A stretch of 64,000 bases of DNA from Chryseobacterium sp. MEBOG06 (GCF_021869765.1 NZ_CP084580.1:4278001-4342000); one strand, 5' to 3'. Numbered from the stretch's first letter, positions 35,094 through 44,402 are shown. Notes: generated by a model from the letters alone, not told the origin. Numbers and translations are program-made.

Positions 35094-37535
35094 TTAGAAA
35101 TCTAATGTGATGGAAGCTCTGGCTGCAGCACCCATGATAGGTCTCGCCATTCTGATGTTTCCTACAGTGGAAGTTGACCTTGGGTCTCCTTCGGTAATTC
35201 CAATTGTATTAAAGATATTGGTTCCGTCTACAGCAAAGCGGATTTTCCCCAGCTGATAAGACATTCCTGCGCCAAATTCGGTGAACGAAGGCAGAATATT
35301 ATCATCGGTATTTCCTTCATTCTGGAAACGTTTTCCATAATAATTCATGCTTACATAACCTCTCCATTCTTTGGTAATATTCACAGCAGGAGAAATATTA
35401 AAATAGAACTTCGGCATTCTTCGTACTAGATTTCCATCGTAATCAAATGTAGAACCATCTGCATTTCTTCCTTTAAAATCTTTATACTTCGGATTCTGAA
35501 TCGTTCCGTTAAAAGTAACTTCAAGAATATTGTTGAACAGTCTTGTATACCCTTCGATCTCTACCCCAATATTGGTGGTATTGGCAAATTTATTCTCAGA
35601 AGTTCCGTCCGAGAAAACATCTGTGAATGAAAGATTTTTCAAGGTGGAGTAAAACGGAATTACGGCAATATCAAATGTACGGGAATAGTATTTATATCCT
35701 ATTTCCAGCTGATTGGTCAGTACAGGTTTGATCTGGCTCAGATTGGTCATATTGTTGTAATACGCTTCTTCATTCGGAGATCTGAAACCATTGGAAAAGC
35801 GAGCGTATACTGCATTTTCTCTATTGATCTTATAATTCGTTGCCAAGGTATAAGAAACCTTGTTTACATCATAATACCAATACGTATACTGATTTCCCAG
35901 AACAGACATATTATCATCTGCTGTGGTTGTCGCAAAGCTGTGCGTTCCGTCAGTGGTCAGTCCGGAATTATTAAGATTAGCCTTAGTTGTATTCACTCCG
36001 TATCCTTTATAATAATCACGGCTGTAGCGAATTCCACCGTTGAAGCTCCAGGCATCGGTGATATTATAATCCAAATTCAGGTATACATCGTTCAGACTTC
36101 CCTGGATTTGTGAATTTCTGAGCAGAAACGACATCGCTGTAATACCGTTATAAGTTTTGGAATATCCTGTGCTTGACGGAGTAAGAGAAGTATCTACCAG
36201 ATTCAGTAACTCCGGTCTGTCTGTGGCTGTTGTAAGAATATTACTCCAGTTCCAGTACTGGGTCGACTTCCAGTTTGATTTATAAAAACCAGCCGTCACA
36301 TTTCCTTTATCGAATTTATAATTGAACTGAAGGTCATTGACGAAATTATTCATCTTCTTGTCGATTGCCCAGAAACCAAGCTCCTGTACAAACTGAGGAT
36401 TAACAACTCCCCCACCGCTTGCTAATGAATACTGGTAATTATTTCCGGAAATACCGCTTTTCTTTGCAAAATCTGCCGCTGTATACGGAGCTCCTGCTGG
36501 GAAAATCCCGGTGTAATTCATATCGATATTCGTATATCTTGTTTTGTTTAAAACCGTAAAATTATTTCCGAGATCATATTTAAACTCTGCTCCTACAACA
36601 TCTACTTTCGGATGGATTCCGTTTTCAAGATCTCTACTGAAAAAACCTCCCCCAGCTTGCGGAATGTTAAGCTGTCCGATATTTCTGTAGCTGTAAGTTC
36701 CGTAGTTTGCATCAAATCCGGGGAATTCTTTCAACGTATTTCCATCCTGAAGCAAAGGAATAGGAAGATAGAATGTATTTCTGTCATCCAGTTTTTTATA
36801 ATAAACCTTCACATAACCTTTATCCAATACATACTTCAGGTTCATTCTCACCTGTCCGCCATTGTTTGCTTTAAAACCCGTTTTCCGGATGCCGTCATCT
36901 GTTCTGTAAAATCCGCCAACGTTAAAAAATAATTTATCTTTCACTAAGGCTCCTCCCAGATTAAGATCTGTACGCATCAATCCATAGGTACTGGTTTCAA
37001 TCTTTGCTGTTCCTTTAAAATCATTAGTCCCTTCTCTGGTAATAAAATTGATAAGCCCTCCTGGAGAATTATTGGCATAAATAGATCCTGAACCTCCTCT
37101 CAAAGCTTCTAAACGGCTCACTGAATTATCTACACGAAAGAAATTATCTGCGTTGGCAAACTGGAGAGCACCATCTTCAAAAACCGGAAGACCATCTTCC
37201 TGCACCTGTACAAATTCATAAGCTCCGGCAGAAGGGATTCCCCTTGCGAAAAGGTTATTTCCCACCTCTCCTCCTGAAGTTTCTACAGCGAATCCCGGTA
37301 CTCTCTGCAACAAAGCTGCGGCACTGATAGGATTCTGCTTTTGAATTTCCTTGGCACTAAATGTTGAAATTGCAGTACTGGACTCTATTTTTTTCTTTGG
37401 ACTGGAATTTCCAGTAATGACAATCTGATCGATAGAAGAAACTTTTGCAGAATCCTGCGGAGTTTCCTGGGCGTAAGCATTATTAAAGTATAACGTAGCT
37501 GTTGCGGCGATTAAAAAGATTGATTTTTTTTTCAT
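35094..37535 (-). CDS. TonB-dependent receptor, probable sugar (trehalose) importer
   Basis: 813 residues. Signal peptide (ends ...NNAYAQ), then a TonB-box-like DQIVITGNS (about 35-43), a plug domain (QNPISAAALLQRVPGFAVET to about 165 with a G-S-I-Y-A-N-N-S-P-G-G-L-I-N segment) and a 22-strand-type beta-barrel ending in Phe (ARASITLDF). There is no N-terminal CarboxypepD_reg or DUF4880 extension, so not a classical SusC. It sits 22 bases downstream of a trehalase and permease gene, so import of trehalose or a related glucoside into the periplasm is a reasonable guess. Siderophore uptake cannot be excluded from sequence alone. Confidence 0.85.
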   Translation of the reverse strand: MKKKSIFLIAATATLYFNNAYAQETPQDSAKVSSIDQIVITGNSSPKKKIESSTAISTFSAKEIQKQNPISAAALLQRVPGFAVETSGGEVGNNLFARGIPSAGAYEFVQVQEDGLPVFEDGALQFANADNFFRVDNSVSRLEALRGGSGSIYANNSPGGLINFITREGTNDFKGTAKIETSTYGLMRTDLNLGGALVKDKLFFNVGGFYRTDDGIRKTGFKANNGGQVRMNLKYVLDKGYVKVYYKKLDDRNTFYLPIPLLQDGNTLKEFPGFDANYGTYSYRNIGQLNIPQAGGGFFSRDLENGIHPKVDVVGAEFKYDLGNNFTVLNKTRYTNIDMNYTGIFPAGAPYTAADFAKKSGISGNNYQYSLASGGGVVNPQFVQELGFWAIDKKMNNFVNDLQFNYKFDKGNVTAGFYKSNWKSTQYWNWSNILTTATDRPELLNLVDTSLTPSSTGYSKTYNGITAMSFLLRNSQIQGSLNDVYLNLDYNITDAWSFNGGIRYSRDYYKGYGVNTTKANLNNSGLTTDGTHSFATTTADDNMSVLGNQYTYWYYDVNKVSYTLATNYKINRENAVYARFSNGFRSPNEEAYYNNMTNLSQIKPVLTNQLEIGYKYYSRTFDIAVIPFYSTLKNLSFTDVFSDGTSENKFANTTNIGVEIEGYTRLFNNILEVTFNGTIQNPKYKDFKGRNADGSTFDYDGNLVRRMPKFYFNISPAVNITKEWRGYVSMNYYGKRFQNEGNTDDNILPSFTEFGAGMSYQLGKIRFAVDGTNIFNTIGITEGDPRSTSTVGNIRMARPIMGAAARASITLDF

Positions 37536-37557
37536 AGCCTTATTTTTATTGTTAGTT

Positions 37558-39036
37558 TCAGTTTTGTTGTAATTTTAAATACACTCCATTCGTCCAACCA
37601 AATCCATCCTGATTAGGGTACTCCCCGCCGCCTGCTATCGTTTCTGTATCTAATGCGTTGTATTTTTCCATCAGTTTTCCGGTGTTTTTGTAAACTCTTT
37701 CTACATTATAACACCAGTTATTTTTTATTTTCTCTGCCAGTTCATGGAACCCATAATTTTTCATGGCTTTAAAGCCCAGCCACTGATAAGGTGCCCACGC
37801 GTTGGGTAGATCCCACTGCTGTCCCGAATTCTTTGTAGTTGTTACCAAACCTCCCTGGTATAGGAACTTGTCGCCCACTGCTTTAGCAATAGCCTCAGCC
37901 TGCTTATCCTCTGCAATTCCAAAAAATAATGGGTAAAGAGCCGCAATATGTTCAGACGGTGTTACTGTGTTTTTTTTAATATGATAATCTTTGTAAATCT
38001 CTGTATTTTCATCCCAGAAATATTTATTGATCATCTGTCTTCGCTTTGCTGCTCTTTCAGTAAAATAATTTTCTTTTTCCTTAAAATTCTGAAACGCCGA
38101 AGATTTTGCCAGGGTCTTTTCCAAATGCCACAAAAGACAATTCAGATCTACTTCTGCAAGATTCAGCGTTTCTATGGTCTGTATATGTTCCCCGTCTGCA
38201 AACCATCTGCTGGAAAAATCCCAGCCTGACTCACAGCCGCTTCTTATATTTCTGTAAAACTCTTCTCCTGAAGCACTTTCTTCATCTTCAATATCAATCA
38301 GATAGCTTTCAGGACGCGGAGAATTCTCAGCATCATAATAACGGTTCAGAATATCTCCGTCATTAGTTTTGACCACTCTTTTTATACCTGATCCTTTTTC
38401 AAGATCTTTTTCTCCATTCATCCAAAAGGCGTATTCTTTTTCCAGGCTGTCATGGTATTTTGTATAGATTTCTTCTTTATGGGTGGTTTCAAAAAGCAGA
38501 TCCAGCATCAATGAAAAATAAGGAGGCTGCGAACGGCTTAAGAAATGTGTTCTGCTCGCATTCGGGATAAACCCGACATTCTGGATCAGGTAAGAGCAGT
38601 TTTCCACAATATTTTCCATCATCTCTACCCTGCCGGAAACCTGAAGCCCCAGCATAATAAAATAGCTGTCCCAATAGAAAAACTCATTGAAACGTCCTCC
38701 CGGAACAATGTAAGGCTCCGGCAATTTCAGAAGAGTTCCTTTTTCTTCATAAGCGGTACGGGTAAGCTCATCCCAAAGTTTTTCAATATGCTCCTTAATC
38801 GGCAGTTGGTTTTCTCTGTGAATAGAAATCTTTCCAAGAAAATCAAAATGAGACATGACAAACTCCTTAAGATCAAAACCTTCATTGTTCTTTAATTTTT
38901 CGTAATCCTCATTGATCTTAATGATGGGAAATAATGGAACAGCATCTGTCATCATTTTTTGATCTTCAAAGATTTCAGATCTCTGTACAGCATCAAAAAG
39001 GTTTTGAATTTCGTTGATATAAAGTTGATTATTCAT
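37558..39036 (-). CDS. Trehalase (GH37), apparently cytoplasmic
   Basis: 492 residues, no signal peptide. It hydrolyses alpha,alpha-trehalose to glucose. The GH37 signatures are present: PGGRFNEFFYWDSY near 105-118, QQWDLPNAWAPYQW near 405-418, and GGGEYPNQDGFGWTNGV near 468-484. The catalytic Asp and Glu of the family lie in the middle segment and near the end (E-Y-P-x-Q-D). Family members of this type with no leader resemble E. coli TreF. The MFS gene ends one base before it, and a TonB receptor follows, so this forms a small uptake-and-use operon. Confidence 0.93.
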   Translation of the reverse strand: MNNQLYINEIQNLFDAVQRSEIFEDQKMMTDAVPLFPIIKINEDYEKLKNNEGFDLKEFVMSHFDFLGKISIHRENQLPIKEHIEKLWDELTRTAYEEKGTLLKLPEPYIVPGGRFNEFFYWDSYFIMLGLQVSGRVEMMENIVENCSYLIQNVGFIPNASRTHFLSRSQPPYFSLMLDLLFETTHKEEIYTKYHDSLEKEYAFWMNGEKDLEKGSGIKRVVKTNDGDILNRYYDAENSPRPESYLIDIEDEESASGEEFYRNIRSGCESGWDFSSRWFADGEHIQTIETLNLAEVDLNCLLWHLEKTLAKSSAFQNFKEKENYFTERAAKRRQMINKYFWDENTEIYKDYHIKKNTVTPSEHIAALYPLFFGIAEDKQAEAIAKAVGDKFLYQGGLVTTTKNSGQQWDLPNAWAPYQWLGFKAMKNYGFHELAEKIKNNWCYNVERVYKNTGKLMEKYNALDTETIAGGGEYPNQDGFGWTNGVYLKLQQN

Positions 39037-39037
39037 T

Positions 39038-40276
39038 TTATTTTGTAGGATTTATTTTTAATTTATTCATGAAAATAGCTGATATGATCAATAATGAAAG
39101 CGGAATCAAGGAAAGGTAAAATGCCTGCTGCCCGCTAAATTCCTGAAATACAAAACCGGTGATAATAGAACCGATTGTTCCCCCGATTGCTGAAAAAACG
39201 ACAATCAGACCAGACATTGCACTGTGTAAATATTTGGGTATTGAAGCCAGAATTACAGAATTAATGCTTGGATAAATAGGTGCTAACAGACCTCCCATCA
39301 AAGGAAACAGATACACTACCAACGGAGCATTCATCCAGTTTGTATTGGTATCAATATGGATGTTATGGGTAAGAGGCAATACTAAAAGTAAGCTTATTGC
39401 AAAACCAACAACACAAAATGAAACAACATAAATCCAGCTGAATTTTTTGGAAAAGAAACCTGATAAAAATCTGCCCAAAGCAAAAGCTCCTGCCAAAACG
39501 GCTCCTGCCTGAATACTCATTGAAGTTGGAACTTTTAAAATTTCCTTGTAAAATGTAGGTGTCCACGTCTGAAAGCTTTGCTCTACCAATACAAAAAGAA
39601 AGGCACACAGTAAAAAGCACAGCACTTTTTTATAACTGAAGAGACTGGCACTATTTTTCAGGTCACCCAATAAATCCGTTTTCTCACTTTTTGCTTCTTT
39701 CTCATTTAATTTTGAAAAGAATAAAAACAGAAATGACAAGGCGGAAAGGATTCCCAGCACCCAATATACGTTCAGCCAGTGCGTAGACTGCGGATTATGA
39801 TCATCAATATATAAGCTGAATAAAATATTCCCTGCCAATACTCCAATCATAAAAAAACCTTCCAGAAATCCCATGAAGCTTGAGTGCTCTTTATCTGTTT
39901 CCGTTACCAGGCCAATAGAGGTGAAAACGGATATTTTGATCAATGCAAAGGAAACCCCGACAATAGCAAACAATAATTTGAAAACCCAAAAACTATTGGT
40001 AAACGGCATTACAAAACACATACAACTTACCAAAAATAAAGCGGTCAGCATTGAGTTTTTAATTCCGATCTTAGGCAGAAATGATGCTAAAATGAATGAG
40101 CATACAGCAATCGGAAGATCTTTGAAACCTTCCAAAATACTGGCAGAAGATTTCGAGATTCCAAAGTTTTGCTGAACCTGCAGAATAACTGTTCCCACAG
40201 AATTCAAAAGAATTGCGAAAACAAAATAGTTCAAAAATAATACTGCCTTTATGTTGAAATTTTTCATAGAGATCAT
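39038..40276 (-). CDS. MFS transporter, probable sugar permease
   Basis: 412 residues with twelve predicted membrane segments in two six-helix halves and a loop near 185-210. It belongs to the major facilitator superfamily, but the A-L-G-R-F-L-S-G-F-F-S-K-K motif near 265-280 and the N-terminal S-A-S-I-L-E-G-F-K-D-L segment do not name a substrate. Position one base upstream of trehalase suggests that it carries trehalose from periplasm to cytoplasm. It is divergent from the AraC regulator across 114 bases. Confidence 0.85.
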   Translation of the reverse strand: MISMKNFNIKAVLFLNYFVFAILLNSVGTVILQVQQNFGISKSSASILEGFKDLPIAVCSFILASFLPKIGIKNSMLTALFLVSCMCFVMPFTNSFWVFKLLFAIVGVSFALIKISVFTSIGLVTETDKEHSSFMGFLEGFFMIGVLAGNILFSLYIDDHNPQSTHWLNVYWVLGILSALSFLFLFFSKLNEKEAKSEKTDLLGDLKNSASLFSYKKVLCFLLCAFLFVLVEQSFQTWTPTFYKEILKVPTSMSIQAGAVLAGAFALGRFLSGFFSKKFSWIYVVSFCVVGFAISLLLVLPLTHNIHIDTNTNWMNAPLVVYLFPLMGGLLAPIYPSINSVILASIPKYLHSAMSGLIVVFSAIGGTIGSIITGFVFQEFSGQQAFYLSLIPLSLLIISAIFMNKLKINPTK

Positions 40277-40390
40277 TTCTTGCCGGCTAAGATAGAAGCA
40301 TTTCTATTAACGATAATTTAACACAGTAAATGAATATTTGAACTATATTAATATAATTAGTATTTTTAATGATTAAATATGATTAACTAA

Positions 40391-41296
40391 ATGAAAGTTA
40401 CTTTTGAAAGAGTCATACCTAGCGATAAGAGCTCGTTCCGTACGCTTCATAATAACTCCCCTATTTCAGAGTTCAAATGGGAATACCATTATCATCCTGA
40501 AATAGAACTCGTCTGTGTTATTACCGGGAGTGGCACCCGTCATGTGGGCTATCATAAAAGCAATTATACTAATGGAGATCTCGTTTTGATTGGTTCTAAC
40601 ATTCCCCATTCCGGATTTGGCCTGAATTCTATTGACCCACATGAAGAAATCGTACTGCAATTCAAAGAGGAAATTCTACAGTTCCCGCAGCAGGAGGTGG
40701 AAGCCAGATCTATTAAAAACTTACTGGAACTTTCAAAATATGGGATTCATTTTCATCATAAAGTAAAAAAAGCAATGCTTCCCAAACTTAAGATGATGCC
40801 TGAGCTTGAAGGCTATAAAAGATATTTATTGCTTTTGGATATTCTTTTTGAACTTTCGAAGTGTAAGGATTATGATCTTCTCAACAAAGAAATTATGCCC
40901 TATACCATTATTTCCAAGAATAAAACCCGTCTTGAAAATATCTTTACGTATGTAGAACATCATTATGATAAAGAAATTAATATTGAAGAAGTAGCAAAAC
41001 TGGCCAATCTTACTTTACCCGCTTTCTGTAATTTCTTTAAAAAGGCAACCCAGATCACTTTCACAGAATTTGTAAACCGCTACCGAATCAACAAAGCCTG
41101 CCTACTGATGACCCAGGATAAGTCTATCTCTGAATGCAGCTACCAATGCGGGTTTAATAATGTGACCTATTTTAACAGGATGTTTAAGAAATATACAGGA
41201 AAAACACCTTCTGAGTTTATTAAGAATTATTCTCATAATAAAGTGAGTGTGGATTTGAAAGTTGAAGGTGATGTAAAGGCTAAAGCCACCTTTTAA
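40391..41296 (+). CDS. AraC family transcriptional regulator, probable control of the trehalose genes
   Basis: 301 residues. An N-terminal cupin-like effector domain (about 15-100; H-Y-H-P-E-I-E-L-V-C near 30-40) is joined to a C-terminal double helix-turn-helix (about 180-290; N-I-E-E-V-A-K-L-A-N-L-T and I-S-E-C-S-Y-Q-C-G-F-N-N-V-T-Y-F-N-R-x-F-K-K-Y-T-G-K-T-P-S-E-F). It is divergent from the permease-trehalase-TonB receptor operon, the usual arrangement for a local regulator. Effector unknown; trehalose or its product is an inference. Confidence 0.9.
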   Translation: MKVTFERVIPSDKSSFRTLHNNSPISEFKWEYHYHPEIELVCVITGSGTRHVGYHKSNYTNGDLVLIGSNIPHSGFGLNSIDPHEEIVLQFKEEILQFPQQEVEARSIKNLLELSKYGIHFHHKVKKAMLPKLKMMPELEGYKRYLLLLDILFELSKCKDYDLLNKEIMPYTIISKNKTRLENIFTYVEHHYDKEINIEEVAKLANLTLPAFCNFFKKATQITFTEFVNRYRINKACLLMTQDKSISECSYQCGFNNVTYFNRMFKKYTGKTPSEFIKNYSHNKVSVDLKVEGDVKAKATF

Positions 41297-41428
41297 AAAA
41301 TTGCAGGATTTTGCCAATAATTTTCAGTTTATGGAAAGCCGTAAGGGCAGGTAATTTACATAAGCTATTTTAGTACAATAATTTATGATCACTTTCCTGA
41401 GTGTAAATAAAAAAGTGTTATAATTTAA

Positions 41429-41458
41429 AAAGCTGTTCCAAAAAGAACAGCTTTATTT
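41429..41458. terminator. Terminator between the AraC gene and the redoxin gene
   Basis: AAAGCTGTTC and GAACAGCTTT are perfect 10-base arms with a 6-base loop, followed by TATTT. It lies between convergent genes. Confidence 0.75.
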
Positions 41459-41527
41459 ATTTAAAATATAGAGATTGAGATGGGTCGGTCAAAATAACTT
41501 TCACCTCTCCATTTTCAATTGATCATC

Positions 41528-42082
41528 TTATTTCCATTTAATATTACATCCCATGCTAGGTCTCTGAATTTCTTCCTGAGGCTCGCCTGCCAAAAGATTT
41601 TCAAAAGCAATGATTAAATCTTCTCCGGTCACCTCCTTATTGTTTCCAGGTCTTGACTCGTCCATCTGACCTCTATATACAAGATCCAGCTTATCATCAA
41701 AGAAATAAAAATCAGGTGTACATGCCGCATCATATGCTTTGGCTACTGCCTGGCTTTCATCAAACAGATAAGGGAAATCGAATCCTCTTTCAATCTGGAA
41801 TTCAATCATCTTTTCAGGAGAATCATCCGGATATTTTTCAATATTATTAGCATTGATGGCAATGAATTCAATTCCTTTTTCGTTGTAATCTTCATACAAT
41901 TCGTTGATCTTATCGATTACATGAAGAACAAACGGGCAGTGGTTGCACATAAAGATTACCAATGTTCCTTTTTCTCCTTTCAGTTCTTCCAAAGACTGAA
42001 TTTCATTGGTTTTTGACGGGTTAGGAAGTTCAAAAAACGGAGCTTTTGTTCCTAATGCCAACATATTTGAGGGAGTATTCAT
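41528..42082 (-). CDS. Thioredoxin-like/AhpC-TSA redoxin family protein
   Basis: 184 residues without a signal peptide. It begins with the redoxin pattern A-L-G-T-K-A-P-F-F-E-L-P; the active site is V-I-F-M-C-N-H-C-P-F (C-x2-C, about 43-52) on the expected beta-alpha turn, and a cis-Pro follows in D-A-A-C-T-P-D-F-Y-F-F-D (about 116-127). The family is annotated as thioredoxin-like or peroxiredoxin-related; the exact role is unknown. The C-terminal S-M-G-C-N-I-K-W-K holds one more Cys. Confidence 0.88.
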   Translation of the reverse strand: MNTPSNMLALGTKAPFFELPNPSKTNEIQSLEELKGEKGTLVIFMCNHCPFVLHVIDKINELYEDYNEKGIEFIAINANNIEKYPDDSPEKMIEFQIERGFDFPYLFDESQAVAKAYDAACTPDFYFFDDKLDLVYRGQMDESRPGNNKEVTGEDLIIAFENLLAGEPQEEIQRPSMGCNIKWK

Positions 42083-42179
42083 ATCCTTTTTTCTTTAACG
42101 CAAAGATAGATATTTCTTTTATTAATAGCCCATTCGGGAATTTATAAACTTTAGTTAAATGTTAAAGTTTAAATAACCT

Positions 42180-42211
42180 TTGGAAGATATGGTTAAAAGT
42201 TTGTAGTTTTG
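42180..42211 (+). promoter_or_regulatory. Promoter of the TetR gene
   Basis: TTG at 42180-42182 and TAGTTTTG at 42204-42211 are 21 bases apart. The palindrome at 42212-42224 begins at the next base, so a bound repressor would cover the transcription start. Confidence 0.6.
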
Positions 42212-42224
42212 CTAACACTGTTAG
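42212..42224. promoter_or_regulatory. Putative TetR operator, copy 1
   Basis: CTAACA-C-TGTTAG, a perfect 13-base palindrome between the -7 box and the TetR ATG. The same sequence, with minor changes, occurs three times before the efflux genes. Confidence 0.7.
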
Positions 42225-42236
42225 TAAAGAAATATC

Positions 42237-42833
42237 ATGGGCCTACATGAACGCCGTCAAAGAGAAAAAGAATCCATCCGTGCAAATATCCTGCAGGCTG
42301 CATTTACTTTGGCCAAAACTGAGGGCTGGGCTTCGCTTTCCATGCGTAAAATAGCGGATGCTATTGAATACAGCGCTCCTGTAGTGTATGATTATTTTGA
42401 AAACAAGGAAGCTATCCTCTTTGAAATTTCTCTGGATGGCTTTCACAACTTACATATAGAATTATTAAAAGCTCAGAAAAAGCATGATACTCCGGAAGAG
42501 CAGCTTGTTGCCATTGTGGATGCGTACTGGAATTTTGCTTTTAAGAATAAAGAATACTACCAGCTTATGTTTGGTTTGGGAATGCAATGCTGTGGAAAAG
42601 GTCAGATGAAGAAAGAATTTTCATCGTTCCAGGAGATGATTTATGAATGTACTTACGAGATTATCAAGAAAAGTGGTTCAAATCCGGATAATGCCTGTCA
42701 TATGTCTCATGCACTGTTCTCAGCGGTACATGGTATGATCTCTATTATGATGATGCGTAATGCAGATATTCCGTCTACCATGAATAAAACAACTTTAGAC
42801 GAAACTGTTTCGGCTTTTATTAAGTCTTTGTAA
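42237..42833 (+). CDS. TetR/AcrR family regulator of the efflux operon
   Basis: 198 residues. The N-terminal domain is a typical TetR helix-turn-helix (R-A-N-I-L-Q-A-A-F-T-L-A-K-T-E-G-W ... L-S-M-R-K-I-A-D-A-I-E-Y-S-A-P-V-V-Y-D-Y-F-E-N-K-E, about 15-60). The rest is the ligand-binding and dimer domain (about 75-198) with a WHG- or TetR_C-like profile. It precedes the efflux genes in the same orientation, and a 13-base palindrome occurs at its own promoter and three times before the pump. It probably represses both itself and the pump. Confidence 0.92.
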   Translation: MGLHERRQREKESIRANILQAAFTLAKTEGWASLSMRKIADAIEYSAPVVYDYFENKEAILFEISLDGFHNLHIELLKAQKKHDTPEEQLVAIVDAYWNFAFKNKEYYQLMFGLGMQCCGKGQMKKEFSSFQEMIYECTYEIIKKSGSNPDNACHMSHALFSAVHGMISIMMMRNADIPSTMNKTTLDETVSAFIKSL

Positions 42834-42852
42834 ATTTTTTTTGAATCAAAAA

Positions 42853-42865
42853 TTAACACCGTTAG
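42853..42865. promoter_or_regulatory. Putative TetR operator, copy 2
   Basis: TTAACACCGTTAG, one arm changed relative to copy 1. It lies just after a GTAAATTTTTTTTGAA stretch and 74 bases before a nine-codon ORF (42927-42956). Confidence 0.6.
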
Positions 42866-42926
42866 GAAATATAACACTTAGTTTGTTTAACGCACTGCAA
42901 ATCGTAACTAAAAATTAAAACTATTT

Positions 42927-42956
42927 ATGGGAAACCCCAACAAATTCAAAGATTGA
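42927..42956 (+). other. Nine-codon ORF after operator copy 2
   Basis: MGNPNKFKD then TGA. It lies at a position like that of the real pump gene start relative to operator copy 4. I treat it as a possible leader peptide or a relic, not as a proven gene. Confidence 0.25.
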
Positions 42957-42980
42957 AATTACTCATTTTTTTCATACGAA

Positions 42981-42993
42981 TTAACACCGTTAG
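42981..42993. promoter_or_regulatory. Putative TetR operator, copy 3
   Basis: TTAACACCGTTAG, identical to copy 2. It lies 128 bases downstream of copy 2 and 79 bases before a nine-codon ORF at 43060-43089 (METIDPIAH). Confidence 0.6.
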
Positions 42994-43059
42994 CAAAATT
43001 AACATACTTACACCTCATCTTTTTTATATATAGAATCAACATTAAACAATTTTTCAATT

Positions 43060-43089
43060 ATGGAAACTATCGACCCTATTGCACATTAA
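43060..43089 (+). other. Nine-codon ORF after operator copy 3
   Basis: METIDPIAH then TAA, following an A/T-rich start context. Same reading as the ORF at 42927: a relic of a duplicated promoter-start unit, or a leader peptide. Confidence 0.25.
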
Positions 43090-43118
43090 AAATTCTGTAA
43101 TTTTTTTTGAACAAATCA

Positions 43119-43131
43119 TTAACACTGTTAG
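43119..43131. promoter_or_regulatory. Putative TetR operator, copy 4
   Basis: TTAACACTGTTAG lies 84 bases before the ATG of the adaptor gene, after TGTAATTTTTTTTGAAC. The context repeats that of copy 2 closely. Confidence 0.65.
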
Positions 43132-43202
43132 GAAAAAATACAGCATTTATTAAAGGAACATTACTTATCTCTAACACTTCATTAAAAAAAATTAAACCCA
43201 AA

Positions 43203-44363
43203 ATGAAAATACCTGGAAAAACAAGGTTTATTGTACTTATTTCAAGTATAATTCTTTTACAGAGCTGCACCAAAGCTGCAGAAGGATCCAATGCCGCTCC
43301 ACCAGCTCCTGAACTTCCGGTTTATACCGTTACTACATCACCCGCTACTACATATCAGGAATTCCCTACTGCCCTTGAAGGTAAAAACAACGTAGAAATA
43401 AGATCTCAGGTAGATGGATATCTGGACAGAATCTATGTAGAAGAAGGAGCTTATGTAAGAGCCGGACAGCCTTTATTCAAAATAGATTCTAGAAGCTATG
43501 GCGAACAAATGAATATGGCACAAGCCAATCTTCAGGCAGCTAATGCCAATATTCAAAAAGCAAGAGTGGAAGTTGACAGACTTCAGCCGTTGGTAGCTGC
43601 GAAAGTAGTTTCTGATGTACAGCTTAAAACCGCACAAGCCAATTATCAGGCGGCAGTTGCTGCTGCTGCACAAGCCAGAGCTTCCGTAGGAAGTGCAAAA
43701 ATCAATGTAGGATTTACAACCATTACAGCACCGGTAAGCGGTTATATTGGAAGAATTCCTTACAAAAAAGGAAGTCTGATCTCCAGAACAGATCCAAGTC
43801 CTTTGACTTTATTATCTGATATCAGTGAAATCTATGCCTATTTCTCATTAAGTGAACTTGACTTTATTGGATTCCAGAATAAATATCCCGGAGCGAGCCT
43901 GGAAGAGAAGCTGAAAAATATGCCAATGGTAGAATTGGTAATTGCTGACAACAGTACTTATCCTGAAAAAGGAAGATTAAGCATTGTGGACGGACAGTTT
44001 GATAAAACAACAGGTGCCATCAGTGTACGTGCCATTTTCCCTAATACTCACGGAACTTTAAGAACCGGAAATACAGGAAGAATACGTATGCCGCAACTGA
44101 TCTCCAATGCAGTGGTGATCCCACAGGAATCTACTTTCGAAATACAGGATAAAACCTACGTATATGTAATGGATAAGAGTAAGAAAGTAACCGGAAGACC
44201 TATTAAAATATCTGGAAAAACCGATAGTTATTATTTTATTTCCGAAGGACTTTCTCCTGGAGAAAAAATAGTATATACAGGGATTGGAAGCTTAAAAGAC
44301 GGTGCTCCTATCAGACCGAAAAATATTTCTTCTGACAGCTTGCTAAAAGCGAATCCTTTATAA
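43203..44363 (+). CDS. RND efflux periplasmic adaptor (membrane fusion) lipoprotein
   Basis: 386 residues from the ATG at 43203; the frame runs on upstream to 43107, but only this start gives a signal peptide (IVLISSIILLQSC, lipobox Cys22). The chain has the AcrA/HlyD layout: biotinyl-lipoyl halves (V-E-I-R-S-Q-V-D-G-Y-L-D-R-I near 65-78; I-T-A-P-V-S-G-Y-I-G-R-I near 180-191), a coiled hairpin (about 100-165) and beta-barrel and membrane-proximal domains. It links the RND pump with the outer-membrane channel. Four putative TetR operators lie upstream of or within this unit. Confidence 0.93.
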   Translation: MKIPGKTRFIVLISSIILLQSCTKAAEGSNAAPPAPELPVYTVTTSPATTYQEFPTALEGKNNVEIRSQVDGYLDRIYVEEGAYVRAGQPLFKIDSRSYGEQMNMAQANLQAANANIQKARVEVDRLQPLVAAKVVSDVQLKTAQANYQAAVAAAAQARASVGSAKINVGFTTITAPVSGYIGRIPYKKGSLISRTDPSPLTLLSDISEIYAYFSLSELDFIGFQNKYPGASLEEKLKNMPMVELVIADNSTYPEKGRLSIVDGQFDKTTGAISVRAIFPNTHGTLRTGNTGRIRMPQLISNAVVIPQESTFEIQDKTYVYVMDKSKKVTGRPIKISGKTDSYYFISEGLSPGEKIVYTGIGSLKDGAPIRPKNISSDSLLKANPL

Positions 44364-44402
44364 TTCACCCTGAATACAGAAGACTTAAAAAATAAACTTC
44401 TT

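Noticed and set aside
43107..43202. Longer start of the RND adaptor
   Set aside because: It would run through operator copy 4 and hide the lipoprotein signal peptide; the ATG at 43203 is right.
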